Source of the DNA: CAZCBJ01 sp964496705
Lineage (GTDB): Bacteria; Chloroflexota; Anaerolineae; Anaerolineales; Anaerolineaceae
Reading direction: 5' to 3'
NCBI GenBank assembly: GCA_964496705.1
Contig: CAZCBJ010000034.1
Span: 1 to 25,358 of the forward strand
Length of the DNA stretch: 25,358 nucleotides
A program made the translations under genes and the position numbers. This document shows positions 1-7,064 of the stretch, one piece after another (position 1 is the stretch's first letter; every line of letters begins with the position of its first letter). The notes below the pieces were generated by a model. That model did not search any database. It was not told the origin of the DNA and worked only from the letters and a program-made list of their open reading frames with translations.

Positions 1-1
1 G

Positions 2-1306
2 GGCATCCTGGCCATGCTTTTCCGAGAGAACGTCTGGCTGGGGCTGGGCATGCTGCTCTACAGCGCCGCCAGCCTGCTGGTGCTCAACCTCATCCAGAAG
101 CTGGCCGTCTCGCGCTGGGCCGCCGAGCGCCAGGCCTCCGCCGAGCAGTACGGCTACATCGAGGAGCGCATCGCCGGCGCCGAGGATATTCGCGCGGTGG
201 GCGCCGAGCAGGACGCGCTGCACGGCCTCTACCGGCGCATGCGCGCCTACCTGCGCGCCGCGCGGGCCGCCTGGGTGACCGGCAGCCTGACCTACAACCT
301 GACCAACCTGGTGCATGCCGTCGGCTACACCATCGGACTGGCCGCCGGTGTGGCGCTCTACCTGCGCGGGCAGGTCACCCTCGGCACAGTTTACCTGCTC
401 ACCTATTACATCGGCATGCTGCACGAGCCGCTGCAGGCCATCCGCGCCCAGGCCCAGGATTTTCAGCTGGCCGCCGCCAGCCTGGGGCGCATCCAGCAGC
501 TCCTGCGGCTGCAGCCCGCCGTGCGGGATGCCCCCGCCGCCGCTGCGCTGCCCCTGCCGGAGGGCGCGCTCGCGCTGAGCGTGGAGGACGTTTCGTTCCA
601 CTACGAGCAGGATGACGACGTGCTGCGCGGCATCCGCTTTGAGCTGGACGCGGGGCGCGTGTTGGGCGTGCTGGGGCGCACCGGCAGCGGCAAGACCACC
701 CTCAGCCGCCTGCTCTTTCGCCTCTACGATCCCGCCGCCGGCAGCATCCGCCTGGGCGGGGTTGACCTGCGCCGCGTGCCGCAGGCCGAGCTGCGCCGCC
801 GCGTGGCGCTGGTCACCCAGGACGTGCAACTTTTCCAGGCTGCTCTGCGCGACAACCTGACCTTCTTCAATCCCGCCGTCAGCGACGCGCGGCTGGAGGA
901 TGCGCTGCGCGGGCTGGGGCTGTGGGAGTGGGCGGCGGGTCTGCCCGGCGGGCTGGGCGCGCAGTTGGCCGGCGGCAATCAGGGTCTCTCCGCTGGCGAA
1001 GCCCAGCTTCTGGCTTTCGCGCGCGTCTTCCTCAAAGACCCCGGCCTGGTCATCCTGGACGAGGCCTCCTCGCGCCTTGACCCGGCCACCGAAGCGCTGC
1101 TCGAGCGCGCCGTGGAGCGCCTGCTCAGCGGGCGCAGCGCGGTGATCATCGCCCACCGCCTGCGCACGCTGGAACGCGCCGACGACATCCTCATCCTCGA
1201 GGAGGGGCGCGTGGTCGAATTTGGGCCGCGCCGGGCATTGGCTGCCGATCCCGCTTCGCGCTACGCCGCCTATCTGCGCGCCGGGCTGGAGGAGGTGCTG
1301 CAGTGA
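2..1306 (+). CDS. ABC exporter half-transporter, subunit 1 (5' partial)
   Basis: This is a fused permease/ATPase subunit of an ABC exporter. The frame is open to the left edge of the window, so the start and most of the membrane domain are missing; 434 residues remain where such proteins usually have about 580-600. Counting from the Met at base 14, the end of the TM domain is residues 1-160, Walker A is GRTGSGKTT at 221-229, the Q-loop is VTQD near 267-270, Walker B is VILDE at 346-350 with the catalytic Glu at 350, and the H-loop His is 381. The signature motif is LSAGE (325-329) instead of LSGGQ, which is degenerate. The stop overlaps the GTG start of the next ABC gene by 4 bases, so the two are translationally coupled and probably form a heterodimer. 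The substrate (lipid, drug or peptide) cannot be told from sequence. Confidence 0.93.
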   Translation, partial: GILAMLFRENVWLGLGMLLYSAASLLVLNLIQKLAVSRWAAERQASAEQYGYIEERIAGAEDIRAVGAEQDALHGLYRRMRAYLRAARAAWVTGSLTYNLTNLVHAVGYTIGLAAGVALYLRGQVTLGTVYLLTYYIGMLHEPLQAIRAQAQDFQLAAASLGRIQQLLRLQPAVRDAPAAAALPLPEGALALSVEDVSFHYEQDDDVLRGIRFELDAGRVLGVLGRTGSGKTTLSRLLFRLYDPAAGSIRLGGVDLRRVPQAELRRRVALVTQDVQLFQAALRDNLTFFNPAVSDARLEDALRGLGLWEWAAGLPGGLGAQLAGGNQGLSAGEAQLLAFARVFLKDPGLVILDEASSRLDPATEALLERAVERLLSGRSAVIIAHRLRTLERADDILILEEGRVVEFGPRRALAADPASRYAAYLRAGLEEVLQ

Positions 1307-3153
1307 AACCTGCCGCCCCGCCCGGTCTCTCCACCCTGCGCCTGAACCTGGCGCTGATCCGCTTCCAGGCCGCCAATTTTTCCATCCATTCGTTCTTCAG
1401 CCTGCTCACCTACGCGCTGCAAGTGGTGCCGGGTCTGGCGCTGAAGGTCATCTTCGACCGCATCAGCGGGCAGAGCGGCGCGCTGCCGGGCGCGCTGCTG
1501 GGGGTTGACCTGCTGTGGTGGTTCATCCTGCTCTATTTCTTCAGTGAGGTCGCCCACCTGGTCTTTGAATACGGGCTGGATTGGTACGGCTGGACCTTCC
1601 GCTTCAGCGCGGCGGCGCTGCTGCGCAGCAACCTGTTCGCCAGCATCCTGCGCCGCCCCGGCAACCAGCCGCTGCCCGTCTCCACCGGCGAAGCGCTCAA
1701 CCGCTTTCACGACGATGTGGCCGAGGTGACCGATTTTCCCACCTGGCTGCCCGACCAGGTGGGCAAGTGGATCGCCGCGCTGATTGCGGTGGTCATCATG
1801 GCGCGCATCAACTGGCAGATCACCCTGCTGATCTTCGCCCCGCTGGCCGGGGTGATACTGATCACCCGCCTGGCCTGGGGGCGCATCCTGGCCTACGACC
1901 GCGCCAGCGTGCAGGCCGACGATGCCGTCTCAGGCTTCCTGGGCGACGCGCTCGACGCGGCTCAGGCGGTGAAGGTGGCTGACGCCGAAGAAGGGGTGAC
2001 GGCGCACTTCGCGCGCCTCAACCAGCAGCGCGCCGCGCTGGTCATCCGCTACCAGATGTACCGCGGCATCCTCGACGCGCTCAATTCCAGCCTGACCGCC
2101 TTCGGCATCGGCGTGATTCTGCTGCTGGCCGGCAGCGCGATCAGCGCCGGCAGCTTCAGCCTGGGAGACTTCGCCCTGTTCGTCAGCTACCTGTGGTTCA
2201 CCACCCAGGTGCCCTCGGAACTGGGCGCCTTTTACGGCGACTACAAGACCCAGCAGGTCTCCATCGAGCGCATGCTCGAGCTGGTGCGCCCCGAGCCGCC
2301 CGGGGCGCTGGCGCGCTTTCACCCGGTCTACACGCGCGGCGAGCCGCCCGCCCTGCAGGTGCCCGCCCGCTCGCCGTCCGACCGCCTGGAGGCGCTGGAG
2401 GTGAGCGGGCTGAGCTACCGCCACCCCGACCCGTCCGGGCCCGGGCGCGGCATCCAAAACATCAGCTTCAGCCTGCGCCGCGGCGAGTTCATCGTTATCA
2501 CCGGGCGGATCGGCGCGGGCAAGTCCACCCTGGTGCGGGCATTGACCGGCCTGCTGCCCGCCGATTCAGGCGAGATCTGTTGGAACGGGCAGCCGGTGGC
2601 CGACGCCGGGCTGTTCTTCCGCCCGCCGCGCTGCGCCTCCACCGCCCAGGTGCCGCGCCTGTTCAGCGCCACACTGCGCGAGAACATCCTGCTCGGACTG
2701 CCGCAAGAGCAGGTGGACCTGCCTGCAGCGCTGCGCGCCAGCGTGCTGGAGGAGGATGTCGCCCAACTGGCAAACGGCCTGGACACGCTGGTGGGGCCGC
2801 GCGGGATGCGCCTTTCGGGCGGGCAGGTGCAGCGCGCCGCAGCCGCGCGCATGTTCGTGCGCTGGCCCGAGCTGCTGGTGTTTGACGATCTCTCCAGCGC
2901 GCTGGACGTGGAGACCGAGCAGGCGCTCTGGCAGCGGCTGGATGAGCGGCGCGGGGAGCTGACCTGCCTGGTGGTGTCCCACCGCCGGGCCGCGCTGCGC
3001 CGCGCCGACCGCATCCTGGTGCTCAAAGACGGCCGGCTCGAAGCGGTGGGCCGCCTGGACGAGCTGCTGGAAAGCTGCGCCGAGATGCGCCGCCTGTGGC
3101 GGGGGGAAGAAGAGGACCTCACGCAGAGCCGCAGAGATACAGAAAAGATTTAA
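1303..3153 (+). CDS. ABC exporter half-transporter, subunit 2 (degenerate Walker B)
   Basis: This is a full-length 616-residue exporter subunit. It has a six-helix-type membrane domain (about residues 25-310) followed by an ATPase domain. Walker A is GRIGAGKST (401-409), the Q-loop Gln is 449, the signature is a canonical LSGGQ (504-508), and the H-loop His is 560. Walker B is LLVFDD, so Asp529 replaces the catalytic Glu. It starts with GTG at 1303, which overlaps the previous stop, with GGAGG about 8 bases upstream. In heterodimeric exporters such as TM287/288 or BmrCD, one composite site pairs an Asp-type Walker B with a poor signature from the partner. That is exactly the combination here. 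The last 11 residues (from Leu606) and the TAA are encoded by a palindromic repeat element, so the native C-terminus was probably near residue 605. Confidence 0.95.
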   Translation: MKPAAPPGLSTLRLNLALIRFQAANFSIHSFFSLLTYALQVVPGLALKVIFDRISGQSGALPGALLGVDLLWWFILLYFFSEVAHLVFEYGLDWYGWTFRFSAAALLRSNLFASILRRPGNQPLPVSTGEALNRFHDDVAEVTDFPTWLPDQVGKWIAALIAVVIMARINWQITLLIFAPLAGVILITRLAWGRILAYDRASVQADDAVSGFLGDALDAAQAVKVADAEEGVTAHFARLNQQRAALVIRYQMYRGILDALNSSLTAFGIGVILLLAGSAISAGSFSLGDFALFVSYLWFTTQVPSELGAFYGDYKTQQVSIERMLELVRPEPPGALARFHPVYTRGEPPALQVPARSPSDRLEALEVSGLSYRHPDPSGPGRGIQNISFSLRRGEFIVITGRIGAGKSTLVRALTGLLPADSGEICWNGQPVADAGLFFRPPRCASTAQVPRLFSATLRENILLGLPQEQVDLPAALRASVLEEDVAQLANGLDTLVGPRGMRLSGGQVQRAAAARMFVRWPELLVFDDLSSALDVETEQALWQRLDERRGELTCLVVSHRRAALRRADRILVLKDGRLEAVGRLDELLESCAEMRRLWRGEEEDLTQSRRDTEKI

Positions 3154-3241
3154 CTAGGATGAAAGGGATGAAAAGGATTTTTTATCCCTTTCATCCTTTT
3201 CATCCCAGTTTCTTTTTTAGATCTCAGCGTCTCTGCGTGAG
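3118..3241. repeat. Palindromic repeat element with nested hairpin at the 3' end of the ABC gene
   Basis: The outer arms at 3118-3138 and 3221-3241 are inverted repeats matching at 19 of 21 positions; the outermost 11 bases (CTCACGCAGAG / CTCTGCGTGAG) are perfect. Inside, 3157-3178 and 3184-3205 form a near-perfect 22-bp stem around a five-T loop, built from GGATGAAA-type units; its two non-Watson-Crick positions are G-T pairs. The element lies between convergent genes. It contains the last 11 codons and the stop of the ABC gene and ends 7 bases before the stop of the protease gene. It may act as a bidirectional terminator. CTCACGCAGAG-type repeats are, as far as I recall, dispersed in Chloroflexota and other phyla. 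Confidence 0.88.
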
Positions 3242-3248
3242 ATTCGGC

Positions 3249-3995
3249 TTACACCAATCCCCACAGCACGTGCCAGACGACATCCGTCCAGAAGTGGATG
3301 CCCGCAGCGGCGAAAAAGCCGGATTTCTTCATGTAGAAAGCGGCGAACAGCGAGATCAACCCGTTCATCAGCAAAATCTCGAGCAGCAGCCAGGGCGAGA
3401 ACCCGCTCAGGTCGCTCGCGCCGGTCAGCGCCATCAGGGTGGGCAGGTGGCTGGCGGCATGGACGAAGGCGGAAAAAACCGAGACCACGGCGAAGACCGC
3501 CGGCAGCCCGCGCCCGCGCAGGATCACCTTTCCGACCAGCCAGGTCCACAACGAGACGAAGAACAGGCGGAAGAGCATCTCCTCGCCGATGCCCGCCGAG
3601 AGCGAAGCCACCAATGAGGTGGGGAAGGGCGGGTGGATGATGCGTCCGACGCCGTTGAAAGCGCTGAACAGCAAGTCCAGCGCGATCAGCGCCAGCCCCA
3701 GCCCGCCGCCCAGCAGCGCCGGGACGAGGAAACGCTGGCGGTTGCTGACCTGCTCCGCCCAGATGTCGGGAAAGCCGAGTTTGCGCCACAACGTCAGCCC
3801 CAGGAAGCCCAGCAGACCGTAGACCACGACGTTGATCCCCGCTCCGGCCAGCACCAACTGCCATGTAAGGATGGTCGAGGCGGGCAGGCCCGCGGCGAAC
3901 TCGCCTTGGGGCAGGAAAGCATTCAAAATCACCGCGCCGGCCAGCACAGCCAGCAGCACAAAAAAGGTAATCGTCGAGCGGGTTTGTATCCTCAT
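3249..3995 (-). CDS. CPBP-family intramembrane glutamic endopeptidase
   Basis: This is a 248-residue polytopic membrane protein with the CPBP (Abi/CAAX protease-like) motifs. They are an EExxxR motif, GEEMLFR (Glu138, Glu139, Arg143); a His-containing second helix (FVHAASH, His179/His183); and a third motif, IHFWTD (His234, Asp238). Family members cleave substrates within the membrane or process prenylated or bacteriocin-like peptides; the substrate here is unknown. I chose the ATG at 3995 because AGAGG lies just upstream and the first TM helix starts about 10 residues later. An upstream Met at 4067 would add 24 residues that look like leader sequence. A TATACT -10-like box lies at 4044-4039. 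It converges on the ABC operon, separated only by a palindromic repeat. Confidence 0.88.
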   Translation of the reverse strand: MRIQTRSTITFFVLLAVLAGAVILNAFLPQGEFAAGLPASTILTWQLVLAGAGINVVVYGLLGFLGLTLWRKLGFPDIWAEQVSNRQRFLVPALLGGGLGLALIALDLLFSAFNGVGRIIHPPFPTSLVASLSAGIGEEMLFRLFFVSLWTWLVGKVILRGRGLPAVFAVVSVFSAFVHAASHLPTLMALTGASDLSGFSPWLLLEILLMNGLISLFAAFYMKKSGFFAAAGIHFWTDVVWHVLWGLV

Positions 3996-4038
3996 CTGTC
4001 CTCTTTCCGGGCGCTTGGTGATCGCGCCATCTGAGCAT

Positions 4039-4044
4039 AGTATA
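4039..4044 (-). promoter_or_regulatory. -10-like box (TATACT) for the CPBP gene
   Basis: TATACT on the minus strand, 43 bases before the chosen ATG. It lies inside a small inverted repeat (GAGCA...TGCTC, 4033-4050) that could be an operator. No good -35 is visible. Confidence 0.4.
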
Positions 4045-4089
4045 GTGCTCCCGCCGCGCCGGGCCACCTCCCGCCGGGGGAGTTTTTCC

Positions 4090-4107
4090 CCTGTCCGGGT
4101 GGACAGG
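4090..4107. terminator. Short hairpin after the cysteine-repeat protein gene
   Basis: CCTGTCC (4090-4096) and GGACAGG (4101-4107) form a 7-bp stem with a 4-base loop, 13 bases beyond the stop of the minus-strand gene ending at 4121. On that strand it is followed by GG and then A residues rather than T, so it is not a classical intrinsic terminator. Confidence 0.3.
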
Positions 4108-4120
4108 AGCTGCCTGATCC

Positions 4121-5740
4121 TCAGCGGGTCTTTGCGCTGTAGGCTTCTTCGAAGATCTCGACCGCGCTCTCCTCCAGCTCATCGATCATACTCAGGTTGC
4201 GCTCGTAATCGTAGTGATCATAGATATAGATGATCGCATTCTTGATCACCCGCCAGCGGCGGATCTGCGCATGTTCGGGCATGCTGTCGCTGGCCATGAA
4301 ATCATAGATCACCGTCATGCGGATGTCCTCCAGCGAGGTGTCAAGGCTGCAATTGTCGCTGCACTCCCTCATGAACTGCTCTTTGGCGCCGGCATAGCCG
4401 TTCTTGCCGTAGGCGTCGTCAAAGCGCTGTGAAGCGACCGCGCTGGACTCAAACAGGTCCACCTCGACGACGATATTCTGGTAATGCGCGCCGCGAAATT
4501 CGCAGCGCAGCCCGCAATCTCCGCCCGAAGCGACCAGTTCCATCCCGGCCGGCAGCCCGCGCAGCCGCTGGCACAGCGCCGCCTGCTGGTTATCCGGGAA
4601 CCAATCGCAGGTGTTGCTGAAGATATGCTCATCCACCTTCGCGGTGGCGCGCTTGCATTTGTCCTTCAAGGCCGCGTCCTGGATCGGATCGCAATAGAAC
4701 TGGTTCTTGCTGACCAGCGCCAGGCAGTAGTTGCGCTGGTCGGCGTTGGTCGCGGCGCTGCAGATCAGATGGTTGCCGGTCTTCACCGCCAGCTCCACCG
4801 TGCAGTTGTTGCGCTCAGCCGGGTCGCTGACCTTGCGGCACACCTCGGTGATGACCACCGACTGGCAGAATTTGCGCTCGACGTCGTCATTCTGGATCTG
4901 ATCGCACAGCGAGGGCTTGGAACGCGCCTTCGCCTCGCAGGTGATCGCCTGCTTGGGATTGCTGGCGAAGCGCGCGCAGTTGGACAGCATCGTCTCCGCG
5001 GTCACGCCCGGGCCGCGCACCTGTTCCATCAGGCGCAGGTAACAGTACAGCCGCTCGTTGCCCGACAGGCTGTCGCAGGTCTTCAGCCCCACCTCGTAGG
5101 CGATGGCGGGGTCCTTGATCTGGCGCACTTCGGCCTCGCTGTAGGTGCGCCTGGCCTGGATCAGCACGTCCTTCGTCCGCGTGCCGGCGTCCATCTGGAT
5201 GTCCACATCGCCCTCGATATCGGGGTTGATCAGGCGGCTGAAGGGTGGGGTGATCTCCACCTCGTCGATGTACACGGCAAAAGCCTTGGGCACGAACACG
5301 CGGTAGGTGAAGCTCACCGGCTGGTCATCCAGGTGCTGGAAGGTGTACACCAGGCGCGCCGAGAACTGCCCGCCGCCGGTGTCCGAATAAAACAGCACCG
5401 GCGAGACGATCACGTTGTCGAGGATTTGCTCGGCGGGCAGCAGGTGGATGAAGGCCTGGCTGACCTCGTTGGGATAGGTCTCCAGCGCGCCGAAATCGTA
5501 GAATGCCACCGCCGCCAGCGCCTGCTCCACCTGGGCATTCTCTTCCGGCGCGGGCCATTCCTCCGTCTCAGGCGGGTATGCATCCCCGGCCGGCGGCTGG
5601 TAATCCCCCGCATCTGGCGGGGCGGGCTGGTCATAGGGTTCGGACGCATCGGGAACACTGACCGCGCCGCCAGGGCACAGGCAGGTCAGGCTGAGCAGCG
5701 TCAGCAGGGTGATCAGGGTCAGCGCGGTTTTGTGTTTCAT
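4121..5740 (-). CDS. Secreted protein with seven cysteine-pair repeats
   Basis: This 539-residue protein begins with a hydrophobic export signal (residues 5-20) with Cys20 and Cys22, possibly a non-canonical lipobox (LSLTC). A Pro/Asp/Glu-rich linker follows (about 28-70), then a probable beta-rich domain (75-195). Residues 222-390 hold seven pairs of cysteines at C-x10-12-C spacing: 222/233, 255/268, 279/292, 301/313, 327/339, 350/362 and 378/390. Each pair is followed by helical, charged sequence. Two further close pairs (409/413 and 460/464) sit in a C-terminal domain of about 140 residues. All mature cysteines are therefore in pairs, suggesting disulfide-stapled helical hairpins outside the cytoplasm. 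The start has a strong AGGAGGT site. I do not recognise a named family; the repeat may serve binding or scaffolding. Confidence 0.85.
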   Translation of the reverse strand: MKHKTALTLITLLTLLSLTCLCPGGAVSVPDASEPYDQPAPPDAGDYQPPAGDAYPPETEEWPAPEENAQVEQALAAVAFYDFGALETYPNEVSQAFIHLLPAEQILDNVIVSPVLFYSDTGGGQFSARLVYTFQHLDDQPVSFTYRVFVPKAFAVYIDEVEITPPFSRLINPDIEGDVDIQMDAGTRTKDVLIQARRTYSEAEVRQIKDPAIAYEVGLKTCDSLSGNERLYCYLRLMEQVRGPGVTAETMLSNCARFASNPKQAITCEAKARSKPSLCDQIQNDDVERKFCQSVVITEVCRKVSDPAERNNCTVELAVKTGNHLICSAATNADQRNYCLALVSKNQFYCDPIQDAALKDKCKRATAKVDEHIFSNTCDWFPDNQQAALCQRLRGLPAGMELVASGGDCGLRCEFRGAHYQNIVVEVDLFESSAVASQRFDDAYGKNGYAGAKEQFMRECSDNCSLDTSLEDIRMTVIYDFMASDSMPEHAQIRRWRVIKNAIIYIYDHYDYERNLSMIDELEESAVEIFEEAYSAKTR

Positions 5741-5811
5741 GGGTGACCTCCTGGGAATGGCAACCGCCCGGGGCGGCGCTGCTGGCGTGGATGAACGACC
5801 CCTTCATCATC

Positions 5812-5817
5812 ATTATA
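5812..5817 (-). promoter_or_regulatory. -10-like TATAAT for the cysteine-repeat gene
   Basis: TATAAT on the minus strand, 71 bases upstream of the ATG. No clear -35 hexamer is seen at 16-18 bases. The remainder of the 5741-5944 gap shows no gene. Confidence 0.4.
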
Positions 5818-5906
5818 GGTCGTTTTTGGGGAAAGAAAAGTGTTTCCCGCCGCTTTTATTGCGTCTCGTTTCCTCCCCCGCCGCCGGAATGCGCAGCGAA
5901 ATACGT

Positions 5907-5912
5907 TACAAT
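5907..5912 (+). promoter_or_regulatory. -10-like TACAAT for the GH-like gene
   Basis: TACAAT lies 32 bases before the ATG at 5945, without a visible -35. The same TACAAT form precedes the genes starting at 16830 and 21365. Confidence 0.4.
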
Positions 5913-5944
5913 CAATCAACCGCATCTTCCTCAAGGAGTTTTCC

Positions 5945-6883
5945 ATGCCCACCCCTGCCCTCTTTGGCCCTTACGGCAGCTCGGCGCTGCAATACGCCGG
6001 GCGCTTCGCGTGCTACGGCGCCAACGCCGCCTGGTTTCACGGCTTCGACCCGGCCGCCTTCGAGACCTGCGCGCGGCACGACCTGCTGGCCTGTGTGGAA
6101 TTCAAGACCTTCCGCGCCGACTTCGCCCAGCGCCCCGACCTGCTGCCCATCGGCGCCGACGGGCGCCCGATCCGCTACGGCGAGCTGGTGCAGGGGGTGT
6201 GCCTCTCCAAGCAGGATTTTTTGGAGGAGACCGAGGCGCATTTGATCGCCGGGCTGGAGCAGTTCGCGCCGGCCGGTATCTGGCTGGATTACCTGACCTA
6301 CGCTGGCTGGTTCGAGACGCCCGATCCCGACCTGCAGGAGAGCTGCTTCTGCGCGGATTGCATCGCTGATTTCTGCGCTGCCAGCGGGATCGACGCGAGC
6401 ACGCCGGCTGAAATCCTCGCCCGCCACGCCACAGCCTGGACAGCGCACAAGTGCCGGCGCATCGCCGGGTTCGCCCGCCGCTACGCGGAGCTGATCCGCG
6501 CCCGGCGCCCGGGCTGCATCGTCGGCGCCTACATGTGCCCCTGGACGCCGGAGGAATACGACGGCGCGCTGCGGCGCATCTTCGCCCAGGATTATGGGCT
6601 GCTGGCGCCGTGGATCGACGTGTTCACCCCGCTGATCTATTGCCAGAAGAGCGGGCGCGCGCCCGAATGGGGGCGGCAATTCCTTGCCGCCGCGCCGGGT
6701 TTCATCCCCGCCGGCAATCGCGTGCAGCTCATCCTGGACGCGCTCGATTTCCCCGCCAGCCTGTTGGCCGCCGCGTCCGCGCCCATCCCCGGCTGGGGGC
6801 TGCAAATGTTCAGCGGCGAGAAGATATTTGCAGATGAAAACCGGGCGCAGATTTTTCGCCAGGCGCGCGAGCAAATCGGGTAG
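5945..6883 (+). CDS. Glycoside hydrolase-like TIM-barrel protein
   Basis: This is a 312-residue cytoplasmic protein; no signal peptide is visible. The sequence has the feel of a (beta/alpha)8 glycosidase-like barrel. There is an IWLDYL strand end (112-117) with an acidic residue at a typical catalytic strand, and then a CFCADC cluster (134-139), a Cys-rich loop seen in several hypothetical glycoside-hydrolase-like families. Later strand-like stretches include GAYMCPW, DVFTPLIYC and a C-terminal GLQMFSG. I chose ATG 5945 because AAGGAG lies 7 bases upstream; the in-frame Met at 5840 would add 35 low-complexity, Arg-rich residues that overlap the promoter region. The TAG stop forms the first three bases of an inverted repeat. 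The specific substrate is unknown, and the barrel fold itself is inferred. Confidence 0.75.
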   Translation: MPTPALFGPYGSSALQYAGRFACYGANAAWFHGFDPAAFETCARHDLLACVEFKTFRADFAQRPDLLPIGADGRPIRYGELVQGVCLSKQDFLEETEAHLIAGLEQFAPAGIWLDYLTYAGWFETPDPDLQESCFCADCIADFCAASGIDASTPAEILARHATAWTAHKCRRIAGFARRYAELIRARRPGCIVGAYMCPWTPEEYDGALRRIFAQDYGLLAPWIDVFTPLIYCQKSGRAPEWGRQFLAAAPGFIPAGNRVQLILDALDFPASLLAAASAPIPGWGLQMFSGEKIFADENRAQIFRQAREQIG

Positions 6884-6978
6884 GGGCGGGTCTGTTCCAT
6901 CATGCCACCTAATCCCATCATTCACCCAGACCCGCCCCTACCTGGCACGGCATGGATCGATTCACCCAGACCCGCCCC
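6881..6978. repeat. Inverted and direct GC-rich repeat (TAGGGGCGGGTCTG type)
   Basis: TAGGGGCGGGTCTG (6881-6894) and its exact complement CAGACCCGCCCCTA (6927-6940) form a 14-bp stem with a 32-base loop. The 19-base string ATTCACCCAGACCCGCCCC occurs at 6920-6938 and again at 6960-6978, so part of the element is duplicated. The first three bases are the stop codon of the preceding gene. It may also end transcription, although no T-tract follows. Confidence 0.85.
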
Positions 6979-6989
6979 AAAATTGCCGC

Positions 6990-7017
6990 TTGACATTCTC
7001 GTGTTTAATGCTAATAT
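6990..7017 (+). promoter_or_regulatory. Sigma70-type promoter of the GGDEF-RHH gene
   Basis: TTGACA (6990-6995), a 16-base spacer and TAATAT (7012-7017). This is the only promoter in the window with a perfect -35. The -10 overlaps the left arm of the inverted repeat at 7011-7043. The surroundings are much more AT-rich than the rest of the window. Confidence 0.7.
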
Positions 7018-7043
7018 ATTCATGTATGATAATCATATATTAG
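7011..7043. promoter_or_regulatory. Inverted-repeat operator candidate
   Basis: CTAATATAT (7011-7019) and ATATATTAG (7035-7043) are a perfect 9-bp inverted repeat with a 15-base centre. Within it, TATGATAATCATA (7025-7037) is a second perfect palindrome. The left arm covers the -10 box, so binding would block initiation. RHH proteins bind inverted or direct repeats, and the next gene seems to carry an RHH domain, so autoregulation is a natural guess. Confidence 0.55.
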
Positions 7044-7064
7044 TCTAATACAGGAGATAACAAC

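Noticed and set aside
3118..3241. Insertion sequence or transposon end
   Set aside because: There is no transposase frame or target-site duplication that I can see; the structure is a small palindromic repeat, not an IS.
5840..5944. N-terminal extension of the GH-like protein
   Set aside because: The ATG at 5945 has a good AAGGAG site, and the extra stretch covers the TACAAT promoter-like box and reads as Arg-rich low-complexity sequence.
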